A stretch of 64,000 nucleotides of DNA from Apostichopus japonicus (GCF_037975245.1 NC_092578.1:15048321-15112320), one strand, 5' to 3'; positions 35,690 to 49,199 are shown, numbered from the stretch's first letter. Notes: generated by a model not told the origin, from the sequence alone. Numbers and translations: made by a program.

Positions 35690-36470
35690 CTCTCTTATGT
35701 AATTGTTTAATCACTGCATAAACCGTCATAACGCAAAAGAATTATTGAGATTAATCACTGCATTATTCATATATACGACAGTGTTTTAAGTTACATTGTA
35801 ATTACAGCATTACACACAATACAACGGTGTTAAGCTTACCTGTAATCAATGCAATAAAATAACATCATGATGGCGATGTTTAGTTTAGATGCAATCAATT
35901 CACAATACACAAATGTGCCACATTCAATTGTATATCGTTGCATTTAATCATAACACCACCGTTTAAACTTTCAGACTTTATCTCTGCGTTAGACGTAATC
36001 CGAAGGCGTTAAGTTAAATTGTAATCACAATGTAATCACAATGTAATCACGATTATACCATATATAACGGTGCTCAATACAATTTTTAATCAATGGAAAT
36101 AACACTAACACTGCAATGCTAATTTCAGTTGTAATCAATGAATTATAACACAAAGGTGTTACGTTCAACTGTAATCACTGTATACCATAGCACAACAGTT
36201 TTCAAATTAATCACTGCATTATCCATAATACAAACTTCAAAGTGTTAAGTGCCGATGTAATCACATGCAATATTATGCACAATATACAACAGTGTTAAGT
36301 TGACATGTAATCACTGCACTGTATCACACAACGGTGTTAAGTTCACCTGTAATCAGTAACATGAAATAATACGGAGATGTTAAATTCACCTGCAATAAAT
36401 TTACTATACACAAAGGTGTTAAGTTTCAACTGCAATCACCTTATTAAACATAAAATAATGGTGTTATTAA
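35690..36470. repeat. Degenerate minisatellite, ACGGTGTTAAGTTCACCTGT unit
   Basis: Phrases such as (A)CGGTGTTAAG(T/C)T(C/T)ACCTGTAATCA recur at irregular 40-70 bp intervals (for example near 35825, 36105, 36150, 36290, 36330 and 36410), with TAATCACTGCA between them. Divergence between units suggests an old array. Confidence 0.8.
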
Positions 36471-36479
36471 CAACTCAAA

Positions 36480-38180
36480 TAATAGGTTGACGAGCTGAAA
36501 TTAAAAAAACAAAAACTTTACATTTCGAATGCCAAACCACTAGAATAGAATTGACGGTACTTTACAGTCCCAGTGGTAACTGTTAAATATTATTTACATA
36601 TTATCTGCGAGTTTGCAGGAAGTTCACATCATTATAATTCGCAATTCTCAAACTTAGTAGACTGACACTTGACAATTTTCCCCAAATGATTCAATAGTCC
36701 TTCTTAAGGACAAAGCTGTCGAGAAATTGAATGTGACATCAACAAAATAGATGTTACAAGTCCGGGATCAAATGTAGATTATCTAGGGCTTGGGTCAACC
36801 TATGGCGTCAAATTAGCCTCGAAGACCACTTCCTACATTTGCTTATTAGAAACAGCTGCTTGTATTTACAAAGTCTCATGTTCCCGTCAGGCAAATAAAT
36901 ATAAGGGAGAAATATATCGTAGTTGTATGCGCACTACTAGAGTTTGCTAACACAGAATGTCAACAAATTTAGAGATGCCATACCATATTTAGGGTAGTAT
37001 TCATTCAAACGAAAAGGTTAACCATTGTCGAAAAAGTCCCTAAAATGCATCTAAGATACCTTAAACCATACTAAGTGGCTTTTTTTTTAAATGTTTTCGA
37101 TCAAAATCATGATTTTTTTTATAGCTTAGGATGTTGAAGACAATGAAATAAAATACGGATGATTTAAAATCATGAGAATCGAAGGTATTTAAGATATATG
37201 ATATATATATATATATATATTATATTGAAATTGTAACATTGTTATTAAACAGATTACTCAAAATTGAGCTTTAAGAGCGCACACATAGACGCAGTGGGTT
37301 CAAATTAGGTCAGAAATGGTCAATAGATGTTGTTTGTTTAATACGTTATACCCTTATATGGAGAATTAGTATGGGATACATGCACAGCGTGAAACACTGT
37401 ATGTGTCTTGTATAATACATGGATATCTATCAATATGTAATATCGTCTTGTGCGACGCGTGCATGCTGAGCCTATTGTCACTGACAGTTCATCAAAAATT
37501 TAAAATACGTCATTAGATAGATGACATCTGTAATTTCATCTTTGACGTCCTCTCCTTCAGTCTTCTTCGAAGTTTATTACCTTTATCTCTCTTTTTTCTT
37601 ATTCTTCTTCTTTCTTTTTTTTGCCAATAACATCCCGACAGCCTGGGGTGATGTTTCAGAGGCAAAAATCTTTAATACCTTAAACAAAACGGATCTTTAA
37701 AACCGTTCCACCCCATGTCACGTACTTTAAATCTTCTAATTTGATTGGGGGGCTTGTGCAATGTGATCTTATAACTGTTGGCTTCTTCTTTCAGTCTCTT
37801 GTTCTTTTTTTGTTCTTTTTTTTTCTTTTTTTCTTTTTTTAATCTTTGCCTGACGAGAAGAGCATATGAAACTTCTCGAGTTGCTAATATTACAACAACT
37901 TCAAATTTCTTAGAGTATATACCCATGGAGATGGAAAACCGGAGGGGAAAAGTATTTGACAAGGCTTTTGCCCGAAAGGAATTAACTCGCATAAAACTGG
38001 TCTTATATATAGTCAAGTTCATCAGCGTTGCTCTTTATGTATCGCAAAAACTTGCCTGACGTCACTTTCCTCACTTTTTTCCTTCAAAATGGCGGGTGTT
38101 GGTCATTTCATCGAAACTGATAATGGAGTTAAATCGATGAAGATAATAAAAAGTCAATCATTTTAATCTAACGATTGCTT
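36480..38180. other. No gene recognised
   Basis: Non-coding by inspection. It includes a (TA)n tract at 37198-37222 and a pyrimidine-rich TTCTTTTT tract at 37797-37845 that yields a Lys-rich artefactual frame. Confidence 0.5.
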
Positions 38181-38199
38181 TAAAAAAACAGCGGAGTTA

Positions 38200-38790
38200 A
38201 TGTATAGTAGTGGAGTTGTACATAATGAGTGAAGTCGTGGTATGACACTATAGTGTAGTTGTTAGTGTCGTCAGTGGTGCACGTTGACTACATCAAAGTG
38301 TAGTCATCGTTTCTCACCGAGTACAAGGTTGTATAGTCATTCGTATACACTGTTTTTGTATGAGTACATGGTATAGTCTCGTTACTGGTACACAGGGAGT
38401 ACATGACAATGTAGTCAAAGGGTGCAATGCATTTTAATGTAATCGTTTGTGTCAATCTATAATTATGAGGACGGAGTTGCCGTAATCCTTAAGTGAGAAG
38501 TACACGAAAGTGACTTCAAAGTGATTGAGTATATACTAGTGACGTAATTGTTACTTTTTTTGTATATTGGCAGTGTCGTAACTTTACACTTTCAATAAAT
38601 GATGACGTCATATTTACCTATTGGATACAAGATAGTGACGTCATCTTTACACTTTGAGTACAAGATAGTGACGTCATTTTGACACTTCTTGTACACGAGT
38701 GTCGTCATTTTTACACTTTGTGTACACGATCGTGACGTCATTTGTAAATTATAGTGACGTCATATTTGTACTTTGGGAAGGCGACATGAT
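38200..38790. repeat. Degenerate GT/TAGTG repeat ending in five TGACGTCA units
   Basis: The left part holds loosely repeated TGTAGT(C/T)/AGTGTAGT phrases. The right part is a roughly 20-35 bp repeat, ACAAGATAGTGACGTCATTT plus TTACACTTTG. It contains five exact TGACGTCA palindromes at 38603, 38636, 38669, 38733 and 38755. TGACGTCA is the consensus CREB/ATF site, but regulatory function is not shown. Confidence 0.75.
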
Positions 38791-38799
38791 AGTAGCCTT

Positions 38800-40055
38800 C
38801 AATCATTGAACACCCAGAGGTCAAATTTGGGCCAAAATCATCAATGACCAGGATACAACACTTTAAATCTTCAAATTGTCAGAAGTACTAAATATGACTA
38901 CATTACATAGTCCTGTGCAGACGCATTGTTGTTGCACATGCTGTTTTGAGAGTGGAATACAGTTACTATGTGTTTTACTGAACAAGATAACTGTAACAAG
39001 TTAACGAACTACAGAGTTCCCGTATTATTGTAATTCACGATACTTTACTTTCAATAGCGCAGTGCAGTGCAATACCAGTGAACACTTACTTGTAGAAGCA
39101 ATGCAGTAATACGCCCTTAACTCTCAGGGTGCCGGACCTTCACCCCATTCCCATCCAACACACATTATACTTACTTGAAATACTACGGTGATATCCACAT
39201 CCTTCCCACCTCTGCCCCCCCCACCCCCATTCCCATCCCTAACCATTATTATATCGTGCTCAAGAATATTACTGTACAGTAAGTAAGGTTACACTTCTTT
39301 ACATTGAAATGTTACATAAACTTACATGTACTGTGGAGAATTACCAATGCAATTTCAATTACACTTGTGTCTTTCTTATGTATGGGTGTCTGTGTGTCTG
39401 TCAAAACCTTGAATCTAAAACTAACAGTCCAGTTTCAAGTGTACAGTATGTTGTGACCTCTTCAAGTAGTCAGAGATTATCACTCGCTCCGTGGATTATA
39501 CACGTTTTCAGCAATCACGATTCATTTTTCACATGTCATCTTTTTAACAACCGATCACACCTTTCAAGGGACTCTTGATTGTTACCCCAATCTCAATTCT
39601 CCAGGTGAATAGCTAAAGTGATGTGGTAGGTTAGTCTTTTTGTATAACAAGAATATATATTTAATGCAGTTTTGTTGACTATCGTTTGTAAATGGTAATA
39701 TTTCAAATGCCTGTCTTCATTTTTTAAGACATTTTTGACTAAATTGACAAAATTAGACCGTATACTGACAACAAAAATGGCCGATATAATTTTACCCTGA
39801 CAATTCAAACTTGTCAACATAACAAGATCATTGATTTTTCAAAATAGTAAGTGGCACAATTTGTTTGAAACGTATTTTATAAAATATCTCAGGTTATCAT
39901 CACACAATTTTCAGTGAATTGTCAGAAAAAAAGAAAACAATATTCGAATCCGGTTAATAATATCTCTAATAATGCTATATACGTCGACCATATAGGAGCT
40001 TATATATATACATACACATTTATATACAAGGAGCCCTAAATTAGTGAATGGTAAA
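38800..40055. other. No gene recognised
   Basis: AT-rich sequence, poly-C stretch at about 39215. No supported exon. Confidence 0.5.
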
Positions 40056-40060
40056 TATAG

Positions 40061-40326
40061 CAAATATATATGCTAGAGAGTCAAATATTGGCCACTTATG
40101 CTCAACCATTAACACTGATTTTATTGCCAGTATTCTTACTCCTTGAGACATCTAATCCTTTTATCTGCTTCTCAGGCAATGCTTCTTGTCTGGGAGAACT
40201 TTAGGAGGGTACCACCATTGACAGAAGGTATTTTTGGCAATTTTGACAATTTGACAATTTGGACATTTGAAAAATTTTGAACAATACCAACATGCTTAAC
40301 TTTGGGGCCAATGCAGATGACCTTTA
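40061..40326 (+). repeat. Dispersed repeat family, copy 1
   Basis: It begins AATATATATGCTAGAGAGTC and AAATATTGGCCACTTATGCT, and ends TTTGGGGCCAATGCAGATGA. The same start and end phrases occur in the same order at 50500-50735 and 53296-53557. Copies are strongly diverged. No coding capacity or clear terminal repeats. Confidence 0.65.
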
Positions 40327-40329
40327 CTA

Positions 40330-41945
40330 CCCAACTATTTCTTTCTTTCTAATGGGGTTGTCATTTGTTAAGGTTTTTAGAGGAAACAGCGCAGCATGTG
40401 TATCGTCCCTGGTAAAAGAATATATTTCTGATATTATTATAGGCTACCATGACAACGTAACAACCTATCACCACATAAGTTACAGGGGCACTTTAATGAC
40501 CAACCTTTTGTTTTGTTCAGATAACGTAAATTGTATAATTATTCATGTAGTGTAGGGAGCCGAAACAAAGGGAGTGGGCGGGGCGTCACGACCCAACAAT
40601 TTTCAAATAATGCTTGCGCATGGAGATAAAGGAAAGCAGCCTACAGTCCTGCATTTAGGTTTGAATGACTCCTCCACCCAGCACCCCACCCTTCCCTCAC
40701 CCCTCCTACCACCACATCATTCAACTCAATGCCTGGGTCCCTGTTGTGAAATTAAAGGCATTTTATCTCAAGTATAACTAATCTGTTTGCTTCGGGTTTT
40801 TAAGTTAAAACAAGCACAATAAATAACTTTAGCCTTAACGTTTATATGCAAATGAGACTATAAGGGTAAAGCTATATCTGATGTCAATGTGTTGCATACA
40901 GGTATAGGCTGTACATTTGATGAAAACATGTAGGCCTATATGTTATCATTAAAGTTGGGGTAATAATTTTTCATGAAAAATTCCCCGACAGTTCGTAACA
41001 CAATATCGTCCTTCAGAAATACTCCATTTTACAATTTATAGATCAAATGCAGTATCCGTAGTTATAAGGAAATACAATAAATAAAAATCGGGGTTGGGCC
41101 CTCCGGAACCCCTCCCCCCCCCCCTCCCCACAGCTGAATTCACCTGATATAACTTTGAAATGAGCTGATTACCTTTGATAATCAAGTTATATGAGCGCCA
41201 CAACGCAGAACAACAACGTCATATACCACCTGTAAACAATTTGCGCCTTCATTCATGCATTTTAAGCCACGTAAGCAACTTAATGAAATTGACAAGGACT
41301 TAGCAGTAAGATTCGCTTTTATTAAAATCCTCGAGAGATGCCATAAGCAGATAACTACATAGTAACGTATCATTTCAGGTATAACTATCGAAATAATCAA
41401 AAGAAGAAGAAAAAACAGTCTGCTCTTAGCTAAGCCAATCACAGCCTTTCTTGATTCTATGTCGAGGAGGTAGTTGGGGGGATCTCCGTGGGTGAGTGTT
41501 TAGATTTTTTTGGGTGCCCTGATGTAATTGTGTCGAGCATAACAAAGTTCTATATAACCCTTTACCGATTTCAACCTATATCGATAGGCAAGGAAACATT
41601 TTTCATGTGTCTATGTATGAACTCAATATCTCAATACATCCTCTTACTCAACAAAATTAATAAAAAAAAATACTTTAAAGGAAAACGTTGAGTTTATTAA
41701 AAGTTGAACTATATTATGTGAATTTTGCATTACGGGAACAACAATATTTTAGGGGGGGGGGGGTGGTCCTTGTTTCGACTGGATGTTATGCAATTATCTT
41801 TAAAGAATAGTTATACCCGGTCCGGTACCACGTGATCAAAGGATAAACAGAGAATCACCATATGTAACTTGGTATGTTATAATTTATACATTCACGAGAA
41901 CGTTGCATAAGTTGTGTAATGTTTCATTTTACACTCCGGAGTGTT
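40330..41945. other. No gene recognised
   Basis: No supported exon. Poly-C run at about 41107 and poly-G run at about 41752. Confidence 0.5.
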
Positions 41946-41947
41946 CC

Positions 41948-42035
41948 TTTAAGCATAGCGAGGTTATACGAGGTTATGCGAGGTTATACGAGGTTATACG
42001 AGGTTATAAGAGGTTATACGAGGTTATGGTTATAT
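41948..42035. repeat. Tandem 10-mer (CGAGGTTATA)n
   Basis: About eight units of CGAGGTTATA with variants TGCGAGGTTA and TAAGAGGTTA. It is a short minisatellite. Confidence 0.95.
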
Positions 42036-42039
42036 ACGG

Positions 42040-44595
42040 TAAGAGCTTCTTTGTGCCTTAAGTATTTGTAATTCACTTCGCACTGAAGGATTTCACCTTT
42101 GGACGATGTACGAACTTGGGAGTCATGTCCGGTGTACGCGCTATACACGCGCTACACGGCGTGAGAGAATGTATGCATAGATCTCGTGAACAAATTACTT
42201 GATGCGACAACAATAATGAACATTAGAAAGAAATGTGTTAGATTCCTTACTTATAAGTTGTTTGACGCCGGTCTTAATCTTGGCTCAATTAATACAGCCA
42301 AAAAGTCTTCTGTTTACTTTCCTTTCAGAACCAAGAGAACTTGAGGAATATATGTTTAGTAAATAATTTTATGAAAGGTACAGGTATTTGAGTTACGAAC
42401 GCCGAAACTCTATAGATACGATGGTCCAGTATGGGCTGTTGCAGATGCCCTTCAGTTAAGGTTTTCTTTCCCAATACTGACGCATAAAATGGTTAGGCTG
42501 TATATATACTTGCAGTGCTAGTATCTATTCAGTCAAAGGTGTCATACGCTGTGCACTTTTGGATTTCGATCATGTGGGAAAACGATCATGAGATGAATTT
42601 GTGGTTGTTTTGTTATTTGAAATAGAAAGTCACCACAACATCTTATTGAGGGATTAAACTCACACCAGGCTTCTGAAACATTCATGTAATATCATCCTTC
42701 ATAAAGTGGCCGCAAATCCAAATGAACAGTTGTATACCTACAGTACAGTGGTAATTGGACCAGGTGAATTAGAAACGTGCTTAATTTTGGAGACCTTTAA
42801 CAGCAACCAACCGTCTCTGACAGGGGTTACATTTTACCATGATGAATGGTAAAAGCACGAAAAGTCGACCCTCAATCATTTTCGCTTATAGTGAGTGAAC
42901 AACATATTTGTTGGTATGAAAACACTTCACCTACCGTTTTGTGAACATTGTATTCTCTCTTCACTTTCCCGGCATATGACTGGTCTGTGAGACCCTATGG
43001 CCTGCCTCTCCCTTCAAAAGTAAAGCGCGAGATCAGCCGCCTCTACCTCTGTATAGCCTCCGTCCTACAACGAGGACTCCCCAAAGTATACATTTTGTAC
43101 TCATTTTGCCAGATTCAGCGACATCTCGTACACACGTTTTGCGATATTGTCTCCAAACAACGTTGTAGTTATAAACTACTTTCTCTGAGCAAAAGCTATT
43201 GAAACTCAAGTCTGCTTTAAGTGATTCATTCTCGTCGAGCAAAATTTAACTCAAACTTGCCCTTGCCTTGTACTAGACAAGTACAATAGTGTCAAACATA
43301 TCATGTATGGTTTCTTTGCCAATGTTATAAAACGGGACCCTGACATCATTCATTTGCCTTTATTCTGCTATATGTAACAATAATGTCATTAATGACATCA
43401 GTTTTGAGAACTTTGAAAATGTCTCTGTTCTGACTTTTAGTTGACGGCTTAAACTCATCCCATATCATTTAATTGTAACGTGTTTCTTGAAGAAAGAGGC
43501 AATCGGTCGGTCTTAAAAACTATTTCTTGCATTTTTCTTTTACTTTATCGTCAGGTATTACCTCTTCCTGCACTTTTGTTACAAAAGGGCTGGGAAGGGG
43601 GGCCTCTTGTCCTCACCCATCAAGATCGTATTCCAGACTGCCCATAATTATTATATTGTCTTCAGTCTAACTTTCTGCAGGTGTTTGGAAAGCATTGAAG
43701 ATCTTCGAAATATCATATTCATAACCCTCTTACGTTGCCCCGTCTAAGCATTTGGCTCCATCTGAGGTGATGATAGATTGTTACATCAAGTTTGCAAATT
43801 TCTGGAGGAACTCCAGATGACTGAGGATTTCAAACCTTGTCATGTGAGGGACCTCCTTCACAGTTCCAAATCTTCTCCAAGGTGTAACTCTTCGGTCGCT
43901 CTATACTTATATATTTGGAAGTAAATAATGGTAGGCCAAGGGTATACCGTTCATTTGTATGAGTCTGTACAGTAACTATCCGATATCTCTTCCGCTAGAG
44001 ATAAGTTAATAAGGAGTGAATTTTCAACCATGCCTACTCCTTTAAAAAAAAATATCATATAAGTGAACTGGCAGCTAGGAGTATTAACAACTATATGTGT
44101 ATACTCCCCTACTGAAAGTGGGGTTTAACACATTTATGCCTTCCGCAATCACCGACTGCAACTCTCACCTCATACAAAGACTGCTTCTACATACATACAG
44201 TCAAGTTTACCTATAACAGTCGAAGAAAGAATAACTGCAAGGAGGCTTATATCAATTGCTGGTACATCAACAAAGCCTTAGAAGACACAATAATGCTCTG
44301 GTCAGAGGCGGCCTTTCACGTGGTTCTGGAATGCAATCTATTATAATGAGACCATTCATTTTATAGAAGTATTTTCCAGGGACAGACAATGTGACACTTA
44401 TATATATGGAAGAGAGAACAAACTGCCATGCTGTTAGTTGAAAACCCAATCCCAATATCTTCTATCTAATCTAAGATAGGGTTCATTGAATGGAATCTAT
44501 TTCGACCTGCTAAAACTAGCGATTCTTTCCTGGCGTAGATCACAGTAGGTGGTCTGTGACGTCACAACAGTAAATGTTCCTCAAAAGCTTTAACT
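42040..44595. other. No gene recognised
   Basis: Read in both orientations without finding a supported exon. A GC-richer stretch at 43590-43900 has codon-like texture on the minus strand but is full of stops and matches no family I know. Confidence 0.4.
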
Positions 44596-44599
44596 TTTC

Positions 44600-44843
44600 T
44601 ATTATGTATGTATGTATATTAGATCCTCCTGCAAGCAGGAACTCGCGAAGAAGCCTCATTGGCTTATCAAAGCCGCAAGCTGACCGAAGTCAGTCTCTTA
44701 CATTCATATATAACGTCCATGATTATGAATTGTTAATTGTCAACAACTCTGTAACTGGACGACATACATTAATCTGGGAGTGACTCGAACCGGGGACCTT
44801 ACGATTGAAAGGCACCGGCGTTAACCACTGAGCTAACACTCCC
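44600..44843 (-). mobile_element. tRNA-derived SINE-like element
   Basis: On the minus strand the head at 44843-44776 begins GGGAGTGTTAGCTCAGTGG, with a perfect A-box (TAGCTCAGTGG). It contains a B-box (GGTTCGAGTC) and ends CACTCCC, which pairs with the first seven bases. The T-stem 3' half is missing, so it is not a functional tRNA. A body of about 170 bp follows, including GACTGACTTCGGTCAGC, down to an ATGT simple repeat near 44605. This organisation fits a SINE. Its boundaries are approximate. Confidence 0.72.
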
Positions 44844-44849
44844 ATACAC

Positions 44850-47475
44850 TACATTATAATCTGCTCCATTATAAACACTCCATTATAATCTGCTTGTTAA
44901 CTTATCATTGAAACTTGATATATTTTGGAATGTTTGCATAGATGTCAAGGTCCTCTGTATTAAGCATTTCGGAACAATGCAACATTTTTTTAGAAATATT
45001 TTTTTCCCTCCGCTTAAAAGTGAGTTAAATATTATAATGGAATACAAAAGAATTTCATATGAATTGCCGTGATTACATCATTCATTCTGCTGTTACAAGA
45101 TGCATTCGCAAAATACCATCATTGTTACAGAACTCCAGTGACGAAGTGGACTCATGATGGCGACCTTTCACCGGCCTCAATGGTGAGATAAATATGCTTG
45201 ACCTTTTAAAGTCAATAAATAGTTGCCACCTAAATTTAAAACTTGAAGTTTTTATATTTTAAATTCGAATTGCTGCTAAATTGGTAATAAATCTAACTTT
45301 AAAGGCAAACGGCTGCTTTTAGACAAGTTTTTCGTCCCTTAATTCCTTTACAATTTCTGCTCATATATATCGTGACTGAGAGATTTCATACAAATTAGAT
45401 TTTCTTTCGTCAGAAATACGGTGGGTCTGAATGGACAGGCGAATTGGTAGACTTAGCGTGTTACGATAACGCGACATCTTGAACAATTTGTATATTTTTA
45501 TCGAGTTGACGCTAGCGTTACATCTTGACCCTGCACGTTACTTGAAAATAAGTCAAAATATCGTATTTTGGACGTGTTTTGTCGTGTAACACCAACGCAG
45601 TAAATCTACAGCTCGTATGTCCTTTCAAAGCCACCGTACATGAATCATCGGTGAAAATGAGCTCCGGACAATTTGGTGTTTCCAGTCGTTTTAATCGTTT
45701 TATAGCCTCTTAAGAATTAAAAGACAATCGTCCAATTGATTTAAATTTTAATCTTAAGTTTGGAATGAGCGTATAGTTAAATTTCTCATCAAATATTTCA
45801 CCGACGGAGTCACAGTTTCTTTCAAAACCATATGTGATATAAAGTAATATTTCATCGGTGGTGTAGATATTATGGTATATACAAGTCCATATATACCTTG
45901 CCACCGAGGTCCTCCAGCTATTGTGACGTCAGAGAGTTGAAATACTACATTAGTTTAAATATTATACCAACTACATATCAATGCAGAGAACTTGCTTTCT
46001 ACTTCCGCGGAAGAACATCATTTCTCGGGTGTGCTAACCGGTGGATATCTTCAATTCGTAAGAATTTCAGGCTACCAAAGAAAACTTCTTACGACAGCAT
46101 TTAACGATAACTTTGTCGTGAATTTATTGATTTTAATACTACACATATTACAAGCACGGGGTCTATTATATGAATAAAATGTTAAACATAGTACTGAGAC
46201 TTTTCTCTATAGATTTGTACACCAATCCGAATTGAACGTTAATTCATTTAATCTAATACTAAATTTAAAAAATCAAAATATTTTGTCGCCCAGACACATT
46301 TTGTTTGGCTCTAAAAGTTCTATATCAATCAAATTGGCAAATCGGAAATTGTCAATATATTAAACCTAACTTAAAAATGTGATTTAATCACCCACTAATC
46401 AACTGCATTGTTTTGTTGTTTGAGTGGGTTTTAAACATCGATTATAACAATCGACAATTATTCATCAAACCAATGCAAGTTTAGGACAACCGAAGCCTTT
46501 CTACAAATTGTTTTTTCTCATTACTAATTCTCCTTTGTCTCATGGACAAAGTCACTTTAACTTCCGCGAAACGAATCAACGCAGAAAAAACGAGTTAGTT
46601 TTAATACTTGCTTTTGCACTCATGAAATTCTATCTTGAATTTGGAAATAAAAGGCTCTCCGGTAATTGGCAAAGTCATTAAATTGTGTTGAAGCAATTGA
46701 CGAGTTGAGAGTTTTAAGTTTCCTACCTTCAAAATCCATGTCCTTATTTTGTCCATGTAAATTATCATCTCGAGAACCAGTTCTGCGATGTAACTGTATC
46801 TTAGTAGATCAATACAAGTCCTCCACGCACCCACTCATATTTTATTTGCTTCTAGTCTGTGCCTGGAGAATCGAACGTTTTCGTAAGGATTTTTGTCTCA
46901 AAAAGAAAAACTGTTTGGATGGAGAGTAGAGGAAAGATTACATTCTCTTGTTTCAAATATCGATAAATGACGCTTCCTGGCTCGAAAATTTGATTTAGGA
47001 CAAAAACTACTTTAAGTGTAGTTTTCTTTTTAAAGGTGATAAGATGTTTATCAGGGTAAGCTACTTGCCGGCTTGACGAGAGGCGGGGCCAGAGGTACAC
47101 TGCTCCGGTGTTAATTGGGAGGCCCGGGAAAACTATTGGATAAGGAATAATATATTCTCTTTATCATAATATACGTAGAAAGGAAGAAAGAAGCATTCAT
47201 AAGCGAGACCGGTGATATAATTACTCAGGGACCTGGTCCGGCCTTCGACGCCACTGGCTTCTTGGGAAGAAGGTCGGTGCACCGCTGTTTCTTAAAGTGT
47301 TCACATTACGTTTGTTAAAGGAACCCGGGTTTTGTACAGTGCAGAGTTGGGGGACTGCAGAATAATCTCGGAGAAGTTTTTTAAGTATAGGAGCGCCCTC
47401 CTAAAAGTGTGAATTCATAAAGAGAAAATGCACTACATTATTTGCGAGCCTCGTTCATGAATATTCATAGAAAGT
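44850..47475. other. No gene recognised
   Basis: Several 60-87 residue frames overlap here on both strands, which is expected by chance at this composition. No motif or splice context supports any of them. Confidence 0.45.
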
Positions 47476-47479
47476 TTGA

Positions 47480-48090
47480 CAAAACCCAATGTCAGATATA
47501 CAGCCGATGTTTTTATAACATCCACGGTTGTAAAGTATTGAGCCCCAATGTAAATGTGATGTTTACATTATACTGTAATGACTGTGAGGCCAATGTTAAC
47601 AATGTATGCTGTCTTTAACATCTTGGTGAAGAAAATTATTATATGATATATATATTGAGAGAAGTTATGGTATCCTGCAACAAATAACCATTGTTTTTAA
47701 CAGATGAAATCTTTTTAAGAAAAACATTTTCTAGCATTGAAAGTTAGAATTTATTCACTCAATGAGAGTGCCCCCCCCCCCCCTCTCACTCTCTGTAAAT
47801 CGTTGTTCAATCCTGTCGGAGACTCATCTATATAAACACAGAAATTTCAGTCAGAGGGGATGGATAGTCAGTAAAGAGGGTGGGGGGGGGGCATAAATAA
47901 CGCAAATGATAACAACATAAATGTTCTTCAGAACATATATTGTTACTAAAAGTCGACAAATATTCATTTCAAGATCATTTTGTAAACTGTCACGGTAGTA
48001 TGGTAGAGCCCCCAAGTTTAACTGTGATGCTTACATTAAACTAATAACTTTGAGGCCTCTGTTAACAATCTTTTCTGCGAAACATATTGA
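47480..48090. repeat. Two diverged direct copies, ~465 bp apart
   Basis: AGCCCCAATGTAAATGTGAT and the following GTTTACATTA...GAGGCCAATGTTAACAATG at about 47540-47620 match AGCCCCCAAGTTTAACTGTG and ATGCTTACATTA...GAGGCCTCTGTTAACAATC at about 48006-48075. The intervening unit has poly-C at 47771 and poly-G at 47882. Confidence 0.65.
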
Positions 48091-48860
48091 TCAAGAAACG
48101 TAATGAAAAAGAAAAGAAAATACATATAGGTCAACAGGTAAAACACACGATCTTTTACGATACATAGACATACACATATATACACACAGACAGACACATA
48201 TCATAAACTAACAGAAAGATATATTATTTAGTTTCGTAGTACGTTATCCTTCCTTAACGGTGACCCCCTTTCTTTAGTTTTTATTAGCATATTATCTCAG
48301 GGTATGAAGATCATCACCTATATATCGTTAAATGTCACGCGTGTTTTGTCCCCATGGGCTCCCGGAGTCCACGCATTGCAGGGTTTCATAACAGTGCACT
48401 CGCATTATTTACTACATATATATAAGAAAGAATCGCTCGACCCGTCCTGGATATTAGCAAGTCTGTATAGTTAGATCTAACACACGATAAGGCTAGACCT
48501 ATAATATGTAGATTCCTGTTGAGATTAGAATCATTTAATGCATGTAACTGTATTTACAAGAAGAGCCCCCCCCCCCCACCACCACCATTTAGTAATAAAC
48601 ATGTAAACTGATGATGCTATTTGATATATACATCCATAACAATGGTACCTACATCGTTCATTAGCATAAATTCTCAAGTTTCATTTTTTTTTTCAAGAAG
48701 AAGAAAATATCAAGTTTGATATGTTTTCGATTTGCTTTTAACTTGTCTTTTAATTTAATATGAAAATGTCACTGTCATTTGAAGGAGTAGCCTAGTTGAC
48801 AGCTGATCGCACCATTTCAATGCCGTGGCTACACGATCGACGGCACGTCGGCGAGCGTCG
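48091..48860. other. No gene recognised
   Basis: AT-rich sequence with a poly-C run at about 48567. No supported exon. Confidence 0.5.
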
Positions 48861-48864
48861 AAGT

Positions 48865-49195
48865 CACACCATAGAACCCCATACAGTAGCATATCACCCA
48901 ATACCATACCACCTCGTACCACACCATACCATGCCAAACAGCATCGTACACCATGTCACACCAAACAACACCATGCTATGTCACACCACCAACGACTATA
49001 ATACGCCATTCAATACCACACCTTACCTTACCGTAACATCCCTTACCATATTGTACCACCTCACATCACACCACAACATACCATACCATCCCATGCCACA
49101 CCGTTCCAACCTCACAACAAAACCACACCCATCCATACTGATATACGACACACCACACCTTACCATATCATATCATACCATACCGTTATTCAACT
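48865..49195. repeat. CCATA/CCACA pentamer satellite
   Basis: About 330 bp of degenerate pentanucleotide repeat (CCATA, CCACA, CCTTA, TACCA). The 133-residue frame across it is a translation of the repeat and is not a gene. Confidence 0.92.
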
Positions 49196-49199
49196 AAGT

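Noticed and set aside
37672-38059. Lys-rich 116-residue frame (minus) and Phe-rich 93-residue frame (plus)
   Set aside because: Both are driven by the TTCTTTTT pyrimidine tract.
43590-43900. Possible decayed exon on the minus strand
   Set aside because: Codon-like texture but stops in all frames, and no recognisable family.
44776-44843. Functional tRNA gene on the minus strand
   Set aside because: The acceptor stem and A/B boxes are present, but the T-stem 3' half is missing and the anticodon loop would be 8 nt. A SINE head fits better.
48796-49197. 133-residue plus-strand frame
   Set aside because: It translates a CCATA/CCACA satellite (His/Thr/Pro/Tyr repeats).
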